Source: Oscheius tipulae
Lineage: Eukaryota > Nematoda > Chromadorea > Rhabditida > Rhabditidae
Direction of reading: 5' to 3'
DNA: 64,000 nt
NCBI GenBank assembly: GCA_037178975.1
Contig: JASJZH010000004.1
Coordinates: 2,976,001-3,040,000, forward strand
Positions within the stretch are counted from its first letter, which is position 1. Each line of letters begins with the position of its first letter. Shown here piece after piece: positions 1 through 9,813 of the stretch. The notes under the pieces were generated by a model. The model searched no databases, was not told the DNA's origin, and saw only the letters and a list, made by a program, of their open reading frames with translations. Made by a program: the position numbers and the translations under genes.

Positions 1-1182
1 GCGGAACAGAAAATCGAGCTGGTGATCATGCTCTGCAAACTTATGGAAATGAGCAAAGTGAAATGTGAACGATACTGGCCGGAGACGAAGGGAGATTCCA
101 AGATTTGGGGCAATTTCGAAATCACATTTGTGGAAGAAGAACGGTGTGTCGTTTATGGTGATTATATCGCATACTTACACATTTAGATTCTCCGATGGCG
201 ACTATTTGCTACGAATTCTAAAGATGGATAACACAGAAACCGGTGAATCGCGTACAGTGAGACAGTTACATTATGTGTAAGAGCCTCGTATTTTCCTTTT
301 CAAATTTTTTTTTAAAGAGAATGGCCAGATCATGGTTGTCCATCTGGAGAAGATCAGCTCCTGAATATGATTAGCAAGATGGCCGAATTCCATTTGGACG
401 AATCTATACCTGTCCTTGTTCACTGCAGGTTTGTACCTTTTTTTATGTTAGCAACACATATTCAGTGCCGGAGTCGGTCGGACCGGGACCATAATTGCCG
501 TGAATCACATCCGCGAACTGTTGGCATCGGAATCTCTGACCGAGCTGAATCTATACGATCTAGTGATGTCTCTGAGGAAACAACGAGCGAGCATGGTTCA
601 AACACAGGTTTACTTTTCATCTGACCAACGATATTTTTCTGTTCAGGACCAATATCAGTTTGTGCATAAATGCGTAGCTCGTTATGCCAGGAGAAAACTA
701 GGCATACCGGATCCTCACATGGAATCACCACCTCCATTCAGAGTTAGTTTGGAATTTTCTTCACGTAATTTGTTCTTTCAGGAAAATGAAGCGAAAGAGG
801 CCAAATTAATCGACTTCAGCTCTGACGAAAGCGATAACGAAACAACAGCCGTGCCGGATTTTCCGGGTTGGTTCTTTCCCTTATGCTCTTATCTTTTGTT
901 ATTTTCAGAGGAGCCGCGCAGCCGACCACAAGGACCCGAGGAACTTGGCAGCGCGGCGGCAAGCTGAAGGTAAAGAATTCTCTGTTAGCTATAAAAGAAC
1001 AGTTGCAGCTAAACATATTTGACCGTCGTCAATCAGTCACCAGCCTCACTTCAGTATCCTCCATCCGTTCTCAAACGAATCGCCTTCTTCAATCGCTCAG
1101 CAAATTCAAGACTCAAGTATCCAATCTTCTGAACAAGGCGACTCAATCCTCTGATTCCGAGCCTCCTTCCCAAAAACTCTGA
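1..1182 (+). CDS. Protein tyrosine phosphatase, C-terminal part (5' end outside window)
   Basis: Classical Cys-based protein tyrosine phosphatase, which removes phosphate from phosphotyrosine. The spliced product reads through the landmarks in order: MLCKLMEM..KCERYWPE near the start, the WPD loop (VEWPDHGCPS, from about 318), the P-loop HCSAGVGRTGT across the intron at about 429-465 with catalytic Cys and Arg both present, and the Q-loop region (RASMVQTQ, then DQYQFVHK). Introns are about 37-43 bases, for example 144-186 and 277-317. Behind the catalytic domain lies a hydrophilic Ser/Thr-rich tail of roughly 100 residues ending at the stop at 1180-1182, with no membrane segment. The start lies upstream of the window, so receptor versus cytosolic type cannot be decided. 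The acceptor choice near 911 is the least certain: using CAGAG keeps the frame open to the stop. Confidence 0.85.
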
Positions 1183-1609
1183 GCCTTTTCTTCAAGTATT
1201 TACTTGTTTCTAGCTCCAGCGCGGTTCACGCGACCCAGATTTCTAGTTGCCGACGGCAAGATTGTTTGCGAAAGTCCTTACGATGTGCTGTGTGCCAACG
1301 ATTTACTTGCGCATTTTGTTGCTTTGAACGGCTCTCTTGCTCCATATCCACCATGCGCTTCATGTGATTGTTATTTTATTCCCTTTTCTTTTCACTTTTA
1401 CCCTTTTCTGTGATGGTGAGCCTTGTCAGAGACTTGCCGCCCCCGTTTTTTATTGTCCTATGTTAAAAGTAATATACATATGTACAGATTATTCAAATAT
1501 CCCTTTTTATAATGGACCGCATCGCGCAATGTTTGTTGCTCCGATTTAGATTATCATCTGCTGCTCGTGTCTTTGAATCTTATTTTGTCAGAAAACAAGA
1601 CTATATTAG

Positions 1610-2071
1610 ATGCTACGACTTTCTATCATTCTCTTCTTCCTTGTAATCGTCGCCCTCTCGGATATTCGCTGTTGGGAGGGACAGCAGACTATCCCCGGAG
1701 AAGGAACGACCTTTCAACAGAGTGAGTTTAGAACAGAGAAAGATCAGACAGTTTCAGCGTTTTGCCCCGGATCCGACTTTTGTTTCAACAACTACGTGAA
1801 ACGTCATCATGACGGTGACAACAGTTATACTTTGAGCAAAAGTTGCGGGCAGCCTGGAAAATGTTTTGTGAGTTCGAGGGGCAAACAATGACTAATCGAG
1901 AGCTTGCTTTCTTTTTAGCTTTCGGGTGGGTAACTTGAGCGATTTCAGGAAGCTGGATGTGACGGACCGAACGATGAGAAACGTTGCTGCTGCGTGGGAG
2001 ATTATTGCAACTTTTCGAGCACAGTACTCGGTCTGACAGCTGCAACCGTCGCTCTCATTTACAACCTATAG
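1610..2071 (+). CDS. Ly6/uPAR-like small GPI-anchored protein (putative)
   Basis: Two exons (1610-1867 and 1949-2071) encode about 126 residues. An N-terminal signal peptide (MLRLSIILFFLVIVALSDI) is followed by a Cys-rich ectodomain that ends in CCCVGDYCN, the C-terminal signature of Ly6/three-finger domains. A short Ser-containing linker and a hydrophobic tail (VLGLTAATVALIYNL) then end at the stop, which looks like a GPI-attachment signal. Ly6-like proteins act at the cell surface, often as modulators of receptors or channels; the partner here is unknown. The family call rests on Cys pattern and architecture only. It lies between the phosphatase and TPRKB, convergent with TPRKB. Confidence 0.65.
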
Positions 2072-2265
2072 TGGCAAAAGGTCTTTTTTGTACGTATTGA
2101 TGCCGATTTATAAAAGTGTCAAACATATACAAATACGGTTGAGGGGTGGCATAAGGGACTGTAACACTCTAAACAATCAAGCTATTTGATCCCGTTTTGT
2201 GGTTAATGCAATGAAAATGAGGAAGTCACTGGGAAAATGCTAACTGTTCCACGGATTCGGCGCTA

Positions 2266-3020
2266 TTAGGACACGAAATCCTTTGTGACAATCCGCGTAA
2301 TTATATGGTCACTCAAAGATTCCTCATTAAACTGCGGGTCGCCAATTTGATAGATCTGAAATATGTTTCGGTATTCGTTGAGAAAGTAGGTGCTGACCTT
2401 TCTGATAACTTTCATGTTCGCTGTTGCGGGCAATGAATCCAGCCCAGTTGGCTTGCCGTCGATTTCTTTAGCCAGACTCTGAAAATGACTGATTTTGGAG
2501 GAGAAAATCTCAGTACTCACCTTCATTTTACTGCCATCCTTATCGTCAAAAACGCATACGATGATAGCGTCGCTTCTCTCTCCGATTCCAAAGGTGGCCA
2601 GAGAGTCAGAAATCTGTAGTTTGTTTGAGAAAAAAAAGTTTCGTTTACATTTCTACTGGGACTGAGACTGTAAATCATTTCTGCGGATAGACTCCTGGTC
2701 GAAAGACGATTGTGTGCCGCCTGGTGTACAGCCCGGTTTGCTGCAGCCAAGAGCACAAACGGTTCAAAAACCTAAAGAAAAATACTAAAAAAAAGAGTGA
2801 AACAGTTACAAGTTCAGCCCGGATGAAAACCGCATCGATGTTGCCCGTTCTGACTTTGTCTCGAAGGTCTACCTGAAATCAAGTCATATAATTAGACAAG
2901 AGAGACAAAACGCACCGAATTTTTAACATCGGCGAAGAGACATATTCTGATCCATCTTTTCTGTGTTATGTCGTACGGGTCCGGCTGAAGCTCGTAGAGA
3001 CGAGACATTCCCGGAGACAT
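2266..3020 (-). CDS. TPRKB: KEOPS/EKC complex subunit TPRKB (CGI-121)
   Basis: Subunit of the KEOPS complex, which makes t6A at position 37 of ANN-decoding tRNAs; TPRKB binds the kinase subunit PRPK/Bud32 and helps tRNA binding. Six exons give about 186 residues, close to the 175 of human TPRKB. Matching blocks in order are ICLFADVKNSVDLRDKV (about residues 25-41), GNIDAVFI, FVLLAAANRAVH, TRSLSAEMIYSLSPSRNI, FGIGERSDAIIVCVFDD and the terminal TKDFVS; the human protein has closely similar motifs in the same order. The ATG is at 3018-3020 and the stop at 2266-2268. The short N-terminal extension fits the first ATG. No Bud32, Kae1 or Pcc1 gene lies in the window. Confidence 0.9.
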
Positions 3021-3866
3021 TTTCTTGTGACGCCTGAAAAAGACCTTTATTAGGAAAGTAAGAGAACTTTTCTAGCATTTTCTGCTGGAAAACCAAAAGA
3101 AAAATGGTTTAGAGCGAGTGACTGGCTGCCCCTATTACACAATTTTGCTTTCGTAATCTATTTCACCTAGTAAAAAAATAATGGTATAAATGCGTAAAAA
3201 ACAATGTCAAACAAAAACATGGGATAGTTGCTTGCGGGAGTAGTGTGAGAGGTAAATAAAAGGGGCGGACGCTGCGATCAATTCGCGGACACAACACATA
3301 GCAGCAAAAACTCGACGCACATTTCTCCTCGAAGAACTTGCGTTGTTTTTTTCCCTATACTCTTCCTGAAGAAAACCTATGAGTTTATAATCTTCTAGAA
3401 CCAGAAAGCCAACCCCGAAAAAAGATGGGAGTGAAATGGTAGAATTACTCACATTGATGGGTGCCGCCTGTTCGGAGAGTCGTCAAAACAACAATTGTGG
3501 ACAGGGGTGGCAGGAGGACATATGGCGGGTCGGGAACGACTAATCTGACACACTGGGGAACATCTCGTAGGTACTCATTACGGCCTGACACGACTAGACG
3601 CCTTCCCTGTCACTCAAACCGAGAGGATATTGCCAGACTGGAGTGGCTCCTTGTCGAGCCTGTCATACCATACGATCTAGTAGGAATGAAGTGGTCTTTA
3701 ATCACAAAACAGGCAAAGTTTACTTCGAACTGTAAAGAGGCAAGAAGTGAGTAAGTCAAGACCTTCCAGAAACTTACAAAACTAATGCTGCAGTTAGAAT
3801 TTTTTTTTTTTGACAAAGTTCCCAATAAAAAAGCCTGAAGTTCTCGAACAGAGTTATTTCTTGGCA
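3021..3866. other. Intergenic, no confident gene
   Basis: This lies between divergent TPRKB and the plus-strand membrane-protein gene and probably holds both promoters. A plus-strand open frame at about 3461-3754 has no ATG (an in-frame stop lies just before its GTG) and I recognise no domain in it. Minus-strand frames here also lack any family signature. A long T-run (about 3799-3811) precedes the next gene. Confidence 0.5.
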
Positions 3867-4508
3867 ATGCTACTGCAGCTACTCGTTGTCTCGCTGCTGA
3901 ATGGCTTGGCCTCTACCGACATGCGGCGAAGAGTCGTTGACTTGGTCTTCAATCGTTCAGTCATGAAGCACGATCGGGATGAAATGCTGCCAATATTCGC
4001 CGAGAAACTGCCAATTCTGATACACACGACGAATGAGACGGACTGCGAAGACATTCTCAAAATAGTGGAGAAACGTGGCGACGACGACTTTATCGTGCTG
4101 ATTGGAATTAAGAAGTCGATCTGTCCCCAGCACATCTGCAGGAAGAACTTTGCCAACATTCAGCTGTCAAATGATCGAAATCATTCGGTCACCTACGGCT
4201 GTGACTCGGATCAATTCCCAATCGACTGGAAGGCGATCAGCCAGAGCATCTACCGCAAACAGCAGCAAAACATTTTCAATGAGATTCCAACCGACTACTC
4301 GAAGGAGAAGTCGTTTCTGGCGGAGAACAGAGAGATAGCGGCAGGAATAGCAGTAATGGGACTGATCATAGCCGGTCTGGTTCTCCTCCTTGTTTTGACG
4401 AGCTTGAAACATTCGAAGGAAGTGAAGGCTCTGAAGAAGGGCACCGGCTTGGACGACATCAAGAAGAAGAAGGAAGAAAACAAGTCTACTGGCGATAGCA
4501 CGAAATAA
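3867..4508 (+). CDS. Type I single-pass membrane protein of unknown function
   Basis: An intronless frame of about 213 residues. The ATG at 3867 was chosen because it starts a good signal peptide (MLLQLLVVSLLNGLA); the frame is open further upstream but only with non-ATG codons. The luminal part (about residues 18-155) has several Cys and N-glycosylation sequons (NRS, NET, NHS). One membrane segment (AAGIAVMGLIIAGLVLLLVL) follows, then a short Lys-rich cytoplasmic tail ending DDIKKKKEENKSTGDSTK. I do not recognise the family. The topology would suit a small ER or plasma-membrane protein. Being intronless is unusual beside its many-intron neighbours and could point to a retroposed or young gene. 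Confidence 0.65.
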   Translation: MLLQLLVVSLLNGLASTDMRRRVVDLVFNRSVMKHDRDEMLPIFAEKLPILIHTTNETDCEDILKIVEKRGDDDFIVLIGIKKSICPQHICRKNFANIQLSNDRNHSVTYGCDSDQFPIDWKAISQSIYRKQQQNIFNEIPTDYSKEKSFLAENREIAAGIAVMGLIIAGLVLLLVLTSLKHSKEVKALKKGTGLDDIKKKKEENKSTGDSTK

Positions 4509-4850
4509 TAAAATCTGGTTCGAAACTCACCGTCTATACAGCATTCCGAAAGCATGGAAGTGTGGTCTGAAACATGGAAATGAGCTTAGGACTAATCCTC
4601 GAGCGAACAGAATGAAATGCAAGAAGGGTGAGTACACGCGATCGGGAGCTTGTGTGACGAAAAACACATGTGGTTATCGCTATGAATAGCCAAGAGTCTA
4701 CGCTTAATGTTTCGTTTGAATAGGTAGTCATGGCAGTTCAGACACATGGGGACAGTTGTTACAGTATTTGTAAGGAGTGCTTGCTCGCATCTATCGGATT
4801 CAATTCGTTCAAAAAGAGTCCAGATCCGAAGTACATGGGTTAGGCACAAG

Positions 4851-4930
4851 GTATTGATGCGAAAGAGAACAGTATTCTAGAAAAGTTGTAGCTATGCTTC
4901 TATGGGGTACTGTTCTCTTTTGCATACAAG
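4851..4930. ncRNA. Imperfect stem-loop, candidate microRNA precursor
   Basis: The 18 bases at 4857-4874 are complementary to 4908-4925 with a single mismatch. Pairing continues inward through G-U and A-U pairs (about 4875-4886 with 4896-4907) to a terminal loop of about 10 bases. Three more base pairs extend it outward across one bulge. The whole is about 70-75 bases, the size and shape of a metazoan pre-miRNA, in an intergenic region without a coding frame. The strand cannot be decided by folding alone. I do not recognise the seed of any known miRNA. The alternative is a small degenerate inverted repeat. Confidence 0.4.
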
Positions 4931-5293
4931 TCTCCTCTTTGAATAAAGGGAAATCATTGATCAGAGGGAGACAGTAGCTGTTTACCTCTACATGACCAAA
5001 GAACAGACTCGTAGTAGATTTGAAAGGGAGAGCACTAGAATAAGCTGTTCCGGTCTCTGAGGCACTCACACGCCTGATTTGCCTATAAGACGGAGCTGAG
5101 ACCAGGTCTTGCTCGTAATTGCCTTCAGGAATAATAATTAGATCGGGCTTGGATCTGGCTATATTGCAGCTGTGATTCGGGAGGATTATTGTTGTTCGAG
5201 GTAGGAATAACTAATAGAGAGGCAGTTTGGCTAATTGAAGTCCAACCGACGAGAATTATTCAGCACCGCCAGCTGACTCATCGTTAGAGCCAG

Positions 5294-5310
5294 GAGAGAG
5301 AGAGAGAGAG
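5294..5310. repeat. (GA)n microsatellite
   Basis: A run of about eight GA dinucleotides without interruption, in non-coding sequence just downstream of the Tyr/Gln-rich peptide gene. Confidence 0.9.
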
Positions 5311-5371
5311 CTGCAAATTCGGTTAATCCCGGCCGAGATTACTCGGCCGTCGATTTTCTAACAAGCACACT

Positions 5372-5709
5372 TTATACGATGGTGGAATGGAACATTGACT
5401 GCCAGTCGAGATCACTTCGACAGTACGGCCAACAGCCATAATGATGACCCAGGTTGCCTCCAACTCGATCAGAATTTCCCGACTTCCTAGCCAAACCCCA
5501 CAGATGACCACGAGACTGGGCAGTGGCCCAATAGTACGAAGGGTAGTTCTCGTACTGCTGATAGGGTGAATACATCGAGTTGTAGGAGGCCTGTTGATAA
5601 GGGTTGTACTGGTTGTATGGATCTTAAAGCCTGTAAGTACCTATCGGGAGGTATCACCTGGATAGACTGAGCTCAAATTGAAGAACAATAGAAGGAAGAC
5701 GGGAAGCAT
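5372..5709 (-). CDS. Small secreted Tyr/Gln-rich peptide (putative)
   Basis: Two exons are joined across a 35-base GT-AG intron (5623-5657). The ATG at 5707-5709 starts MLPVFLLLFFNLSSVYP, a clear signal peptide. The mature part opens with tyrosine repeats (DPYNQYNPYQQASYNSMY, SPYQQYENYPSYYW) and then a more ordinary C-terminal half with two Cys (HHYGCWPYCRSDLDW). The total is about 100 residues. Tyr/Gln-rich secreted peptides of this kind occur in nematodes as cuticle-associated or neuropeptide-like/antimicrobial proteins; which of these applies here is not shown. No dibasic processing sites divide the repeat region. The splice join is inferred. Confidence 0.5.
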
Positions 5710-5818
5710 CGCTCAGATCGGGAGAGAACAAGAACAAACGGGAAGCCATTACTCTCTACCCGATCGGATCTTTCAGATCCAGTAAGAACTGTTCTTTACT
5801 ATCATTTAGTTCAGTTGC

Positions 5819-6028
5819 ATGATGTTCTGGCAATCCGCCACAAACCCTCGAAATGGTCAGCGCGTGTGTATCCGTGGCAACGGCGGAATGTCACCGGTGT
5901 TCACCCGACGAGCCTTTTGCTTCCTCTCCTGTCTGCTGTCTCTCATCTCGTGTCTCTGTTCTTTTCTGGCCTCTTTCATCATCTCCCGCCAATATCTCGA
6001 TCAACTGCTGGATGCTCTCGACCAATAA
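5819..6028 (+). CDS. Small one-pass membrane ORF immediately upstream of TMEM231
   Basis: A 69-codon frame with two successive ATGs (5819 and 5822) a few bases behind a splice-acceptor-like TTAGTTCAG, suggesting trans-splicing. It has one strongly hydrophobic segment (AFCFLSCLLSLISCLCSFLA) and ends with TAA at 6026-6028, only three bases before the TMEM231 ATG at 6032. There is no room for a separate splice acceptor or polyadenylation signal between them. It is therefore either the first cistron of a dicistronic mRNA, a long upstream ORF controlling TMEM231, or fortuitous. I do not recognise the sequence. Confidence 0.4.
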   Translation: MMFWQSATNPRNGQRVCIRGNGGMSPVFTRRAFCFLSCLLSLISCLCSFLASFIISRQYLDQLLDALDQ

Positions 6029-6031
6029 ACA

Positions 6032-7169
6032 ATGGTCTACAAGATGGTACATCGCGAGCCTCTCTACCGAATCTTCCGAGCCTCCTCGTGCAGCTCCGCC
6101 TTCTTCCTCAAAATATTTCTTCAAACTTTTGAGATTCTTCTCCCCTTGGTCATCATTTTCACGACACATGTAAGTCACTCTTTAAAAGAAGAGAAACAAT
6201 AGACAGGGACTGTGGAAAAAATTTGGCGAGTTCCGAGAGGTTCCCACGGTATCTTATGAGGGCAAGTTCCTGATTCTGATTAATGGAGACACAGACAATT
6301 ATGTGAGTGGTTGAGAGGAACTGTTGACTTGAACAGATTCAGATCCTCAGCAGCAGTTTTCCAGCGCTTAATGTAGGACAACAGAATCGGACTGCTGTTG
6401 CGGAAGAGTCATGGCAATGGACCTCTTTTCAACAGGTTTCTTCGTTTTATTCTTTCGAGAAACCTTTTCAGTTGCAAGTTGACATCCAAATTCCACTAAG
6501 CAACAGATCTGTAGACTCTCTCCTGTTCATAGTTTTCCTACAGTACGAGCTCGACTATCATACAATTGTCAAGGTGAGTTCATCATTTTGTCGAAACTGA
6601 ATCCAATTTCTACTTGCAATTCGTAACAACTGTATAACTTCAGGCACAGTTTGCCCTGACAGACACAGTTGACCAATTGGATGGAATCCAACAATTATTG
6701 GTCACGGGTGTCTTGAGGGTCGACCAGTCCCGTCCTTTCCAGTGAGTTTTCTATTCCTTTCTCACCTGACTCATTGTAGTGGGTTCAACCATCTCTTTCA
6801 ATTGGTAGACGAGAGTCAACAGAATCTCGACTACTACAAACCGGGTAGTATTCTCAGTAGAATCGCCTCTGCCGATCTCGCCTTGACCATTGGAAGGCAG
6901 TTACTGTACATTTTGAAAAACTACAGTAATTATTCAGACAATCTCTACTGAGAGTTCCTCGTTCGACCGACTCTTCTTCCTTCACGCTCTCGCTTAATCT
7001 CCATGTGTCGGAAGACCGTTTTCTCTACAAAACGGACTTTTGGGAATTGCTTAAATGGGCCTGGATCCAGTACTTGGCCATCTATCTTGTGATACGATAC
7101 CTCGGTCAAGAGATTCGGACATATCTGTTCGCGAACAATGTCATAGAAGCAATACCGTGCAGTAAATAA
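6032..7169 (+). CDS. TMEM231: Transmembrane protein 231 (ciliary transition zone, MKS complex)
   Basis: TMEM231 is a two-pass membrane protein of the MKS/B9 module, which gates the ciliary transition zone. The spliced product opens MVYKMVHREPLYRIFRASSC and an N-terminal membrane segment (FLQTFEILLPLVIIFTT). Conserved blocks follow: HGLWKKFGEFREVPTVSYEG, LSSSFPALNVGQQNRT (human has FPAFNRLQGD), VDIQIPLSNRSVDSLLFIVFLQYEL. Near the C-terminus comes FLYKTDFWELLKWAWIQYLA with the second membrane helix, like human PGFWEMVKFAWVQYVSI. Introns are about 35-50 bases; the one that removes an apparent stop near 6950 starts at GTTACTG and is 38 bases. The stop is at 7167-7169. The small ORF just upstream may affect its translation. 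Confidence 0.85.
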
Positions 7170-7361
7170 TAGAATTTTTTATCGAAATCACAGTGAGTGT
7201 GTAAAAGAACCGGAGACTGGGAAAGAAACACCGATCAGTACCCAAATTTGTAAACCCAATGTTGTGTTATGATAAAAGTGTCAGGTTAGAATACAGAGAT
7301 CATTGAACAGGCTATACAACACAGTAAAACGACAGAATTGTACACGTATTTCTAAAAGAGT

Positions 7362-9342
7362 CTACAGTTCCTGAGAGTCTGACTGTTCATCAATGTCGGA
7401 CAAACTGAGGTTTTCACGGTCCACGAGGGCGAGATATTCGCCAAGGGTACCCTGGGGCGTCGAGCTCGTATATTCCATTATTTCTTTCAATCTGTAACCT
7501 TCTACTAGTAAGAGAACGAGAAAAGAACGAACCGAACAGTTTTGGCAATGGAGATCATGAGCCAGGGGCCGGCTAATGCCAGCAGAATCGCGGAGACGAC
7601 TATCAGCTCGGTGTACCCCGGTTTTTCCTGTATCCAACAGACGACAGCAGCTAGGAGATGCCCAACTGACTGTGGAAGGAAGAAGTAGTCCAGCAGAAGA
7701 ATGGGACGGGGTAGTATTCGAGACTAAATGCCAGCTATTTTTGGAAAAATAGTAGACAAACCTCTATATTGAGAAGGACACAGACGGGCAGATAGCCCAA
7801 AGAGCCGCAAAGCACTGTCAAATTAAGATTGAAGCCAGAATCTAGGCCGACGCCGATAGCCGAAATGAAAACGGATATGAATGTTAGGAAGACTACCGGA
7901 ACGGAATAGGCTGCTGATCCACTGAGAGAACGAATCAAATAAAAGAAATAGTGCAAAATTACGGTATAATGGCCAGTATCAAGATGACAAAGGATGTCAA
8001 TGGAATGAGAGAAGGTCGATTGAGATTTTCGGTCGAGAGGTACATTTGTAGGTAATCTGAAAGACGCATATTTATTGAAAAAGAAGAAACTGACTTTCTG
8101 AGAATCCGACAAAGAAGTAAAAGATAGCGAGTTTTCCTGTACAGTTACGAGTAAATCCAGTCTGTGACGGATCGCGTAACTGGAAAATACTGGCTGTAAG
8201 TCTGGCAGAATACCAACCTTGATGACTTTTGGATCAACACCAAGACGACAATTCGTACAGCAGCAGACGAAGGCGAATATGTGAAGGACGGTGGTCATTA
8301 CTACCGTAATCAGCACGAATGTTTCGACGGAATCGCTCTCGGGAACGGCCATTCGAAACCTACGAAGATTTTTTGAAAACAAAAAACTCGACTCACCTGT
8401 CTTTATTTCTTCCAGACCGAGTGCTCAAAAGCGCTGCCTTTGTAGTAGTTGTAGTCGACGGAGTCGTGGTCTGTTTCGTTCTTCTCCTCGTAAACGCAAT
8501 GATTTCTGTCGTTCTCTTTATTTGCGTAGTGTTTGACTGGTCGATATTCTGATTTTCTCTCATCTTCTCGTTCAATTCTGTTTTTGAAACTTGTTTTGTT
8601 AGACCCACAGCAGCGTCTGGTCTACAAAATGAGTTTGAGGAACTAAATAAGAGTTTTACCTTTGTGCTTTTTCTTCCGAACTGTTTTTGTCTATGTTCAT
8701 GGGAGGAATCGGCTGAATTTCATGTTGCACGTCTCGTTTGACTATTTCTTTAGTCTCTTCTAGAGGAACTGGCGCGAAGTTAATTGACAGTACTGAAATA
8801 ATTCTTGAAAAGATAGTACTACAAGAATATTACCCATTCCCAGAGCAAATAGAGCAAACAGCCACAACGCCTTCCTGTTATGACCTCGCCAAAATGAGAA
8901 GTAGAGGGAAAGACAGGCTAAATGAGCATTTGGAATAGACGAGAAACAAGACAAACCATAAGATAGTGCTCCGATCACGATTCGTTGTATCGTAGAGATG
9001 AGTCCGGCGTTCAACGAATCGGGAACTGCGGCAAGTAAAAAGAAGACTGATGTGGTAATGAGCATGTTTACGAGAAAGAAAAGAGTCGAGTTCAGCCGAA
9101 AAATGGCTGAACGTCCTAAACAAAAGGATGAAACTAATTTATACATGATACAAACCTATCAAGACTCCTATTAGTGTCCCTATGCACTGATAGACGTGAA
9201 TTATATGGGAATCCGAGGCGTTTTTGTGCATCGATACGCTCATGGACGAATGGCAGACAGCTCCCTGAACAATTCTTGAGCAAAAAAACAAGCTGAACAT
9301 ACCAATGAGAAGTAAGTTAACATCAAAAGGAAGTAGCGACAT
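7362..9342 (-). CDS. Multi-pass membrane protein, MFS transporter-like (possibly MFSD4/NaGLT1-type)
   Basis: About nine exons encode a protein of roughly 520 residues. Several hydrophobic helices (from FDVNLLLIGMFSLFFC to HNRKALWLFALFALGMG) are followed by a hydrophilic loop of about 130 residues with a Thr run. A second helical half runs from VETFVLITVVMTTVLHIFAF to LIVVSAILLALAGPW, then an acidic cytoplasmic tail ending SLSDIDEQSDSQEL. The two-halves-plus-loop layout suits the major facilitator superfamily. The stretch YQCIGTLIGVLIGRSA and PNAHLACLSLYF resemble the sodium-dependent glucose transporter-like MFSD4 group, but weakly, so substrate and subfamily are inference. Start 9342, stop 7362. 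It follows a small acidic gene by 94 bases on the same strand. Confidence 0.55.
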
Positions 9343-9436
9343 CGGAAGGACTCAGGGTGCCGTCGTAAAACCTTTGATTTTGAGCCATTTGACAGCAACG
9401 TATCCTAAGAGAGCAACTTAAACTCAAAGAAAACTA

Positions 9437-9683
9437 TCAAACTTGGTCGAAAAGGGTATCCTCATTATCCGAGTCCGTCTCTGCTTCTCCATTGATGCTC
9501 ACCTCCACAAATGATTCCTTTTCAGCGGAACCCGACTTCTTTTTGGCCACTGTCGGTGAGTTTTTCTCTCTTCTCGGGCTCTCTTCTGTAGAATCCAGTA
9601 CTGAAAGTGAGCTTTAGAAAAGCAACAGTTTAAAACTTACTTCCTAATCGCGATAGTATATGTGAATCGTCGAAAAAGCTCAT
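9437..9683 (-). CDS. Small acidic protein, unknown function
   Basis: Two exons (9641-9683 and 9437-9600) joined by a 40-base intron with good splice sites give 68 residues starting MSFFDDSHILSRLG and ending ETDSDNEDTLFDQV. The middle is Lys/Ser-rich and the C-terminus strongly acidic; there is no signal peptide or membrane segment. The clean splice joining two short frames supports a real gene. Its stop is 94 bases upstream of the MFS-like gene on the same strand, a typical nematode intercistronic distance. Family not recognised. Confidence 0.45.
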
Positions 9684-9813
9684 ATTTACAGGCTATATGG
9701 AAGTTACCATTAAAACAAGTACCCGTCGTGGACACCTGAAAGTATACTTGTTCGTACAGCTGAACTGTTTGCTGGAGAAAACATGACAACAAAATAAATC
9801 AGTACGAAAGCAA

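Larger units (their letters stand above)
4509..5371. other. Intergenic region with hairpin and GA repeat
   Basis: No supported protein-coding gene: open frames on both strands are short and lack family motifs. It contains the imperfect hairpin at 4851-4930 and a GA microsatellite at 5294-5310, each annotated separately. Confidence 0.5.

Noticed and set aside
3461-3754. 97-codon plus-strand open frame between TPRKB and the orphan membrane protein
   Set aside because: It has no ATG and an in-frame stop right before its GTG; attempted splices from upstream ATGs gave stops, and no motif is present.
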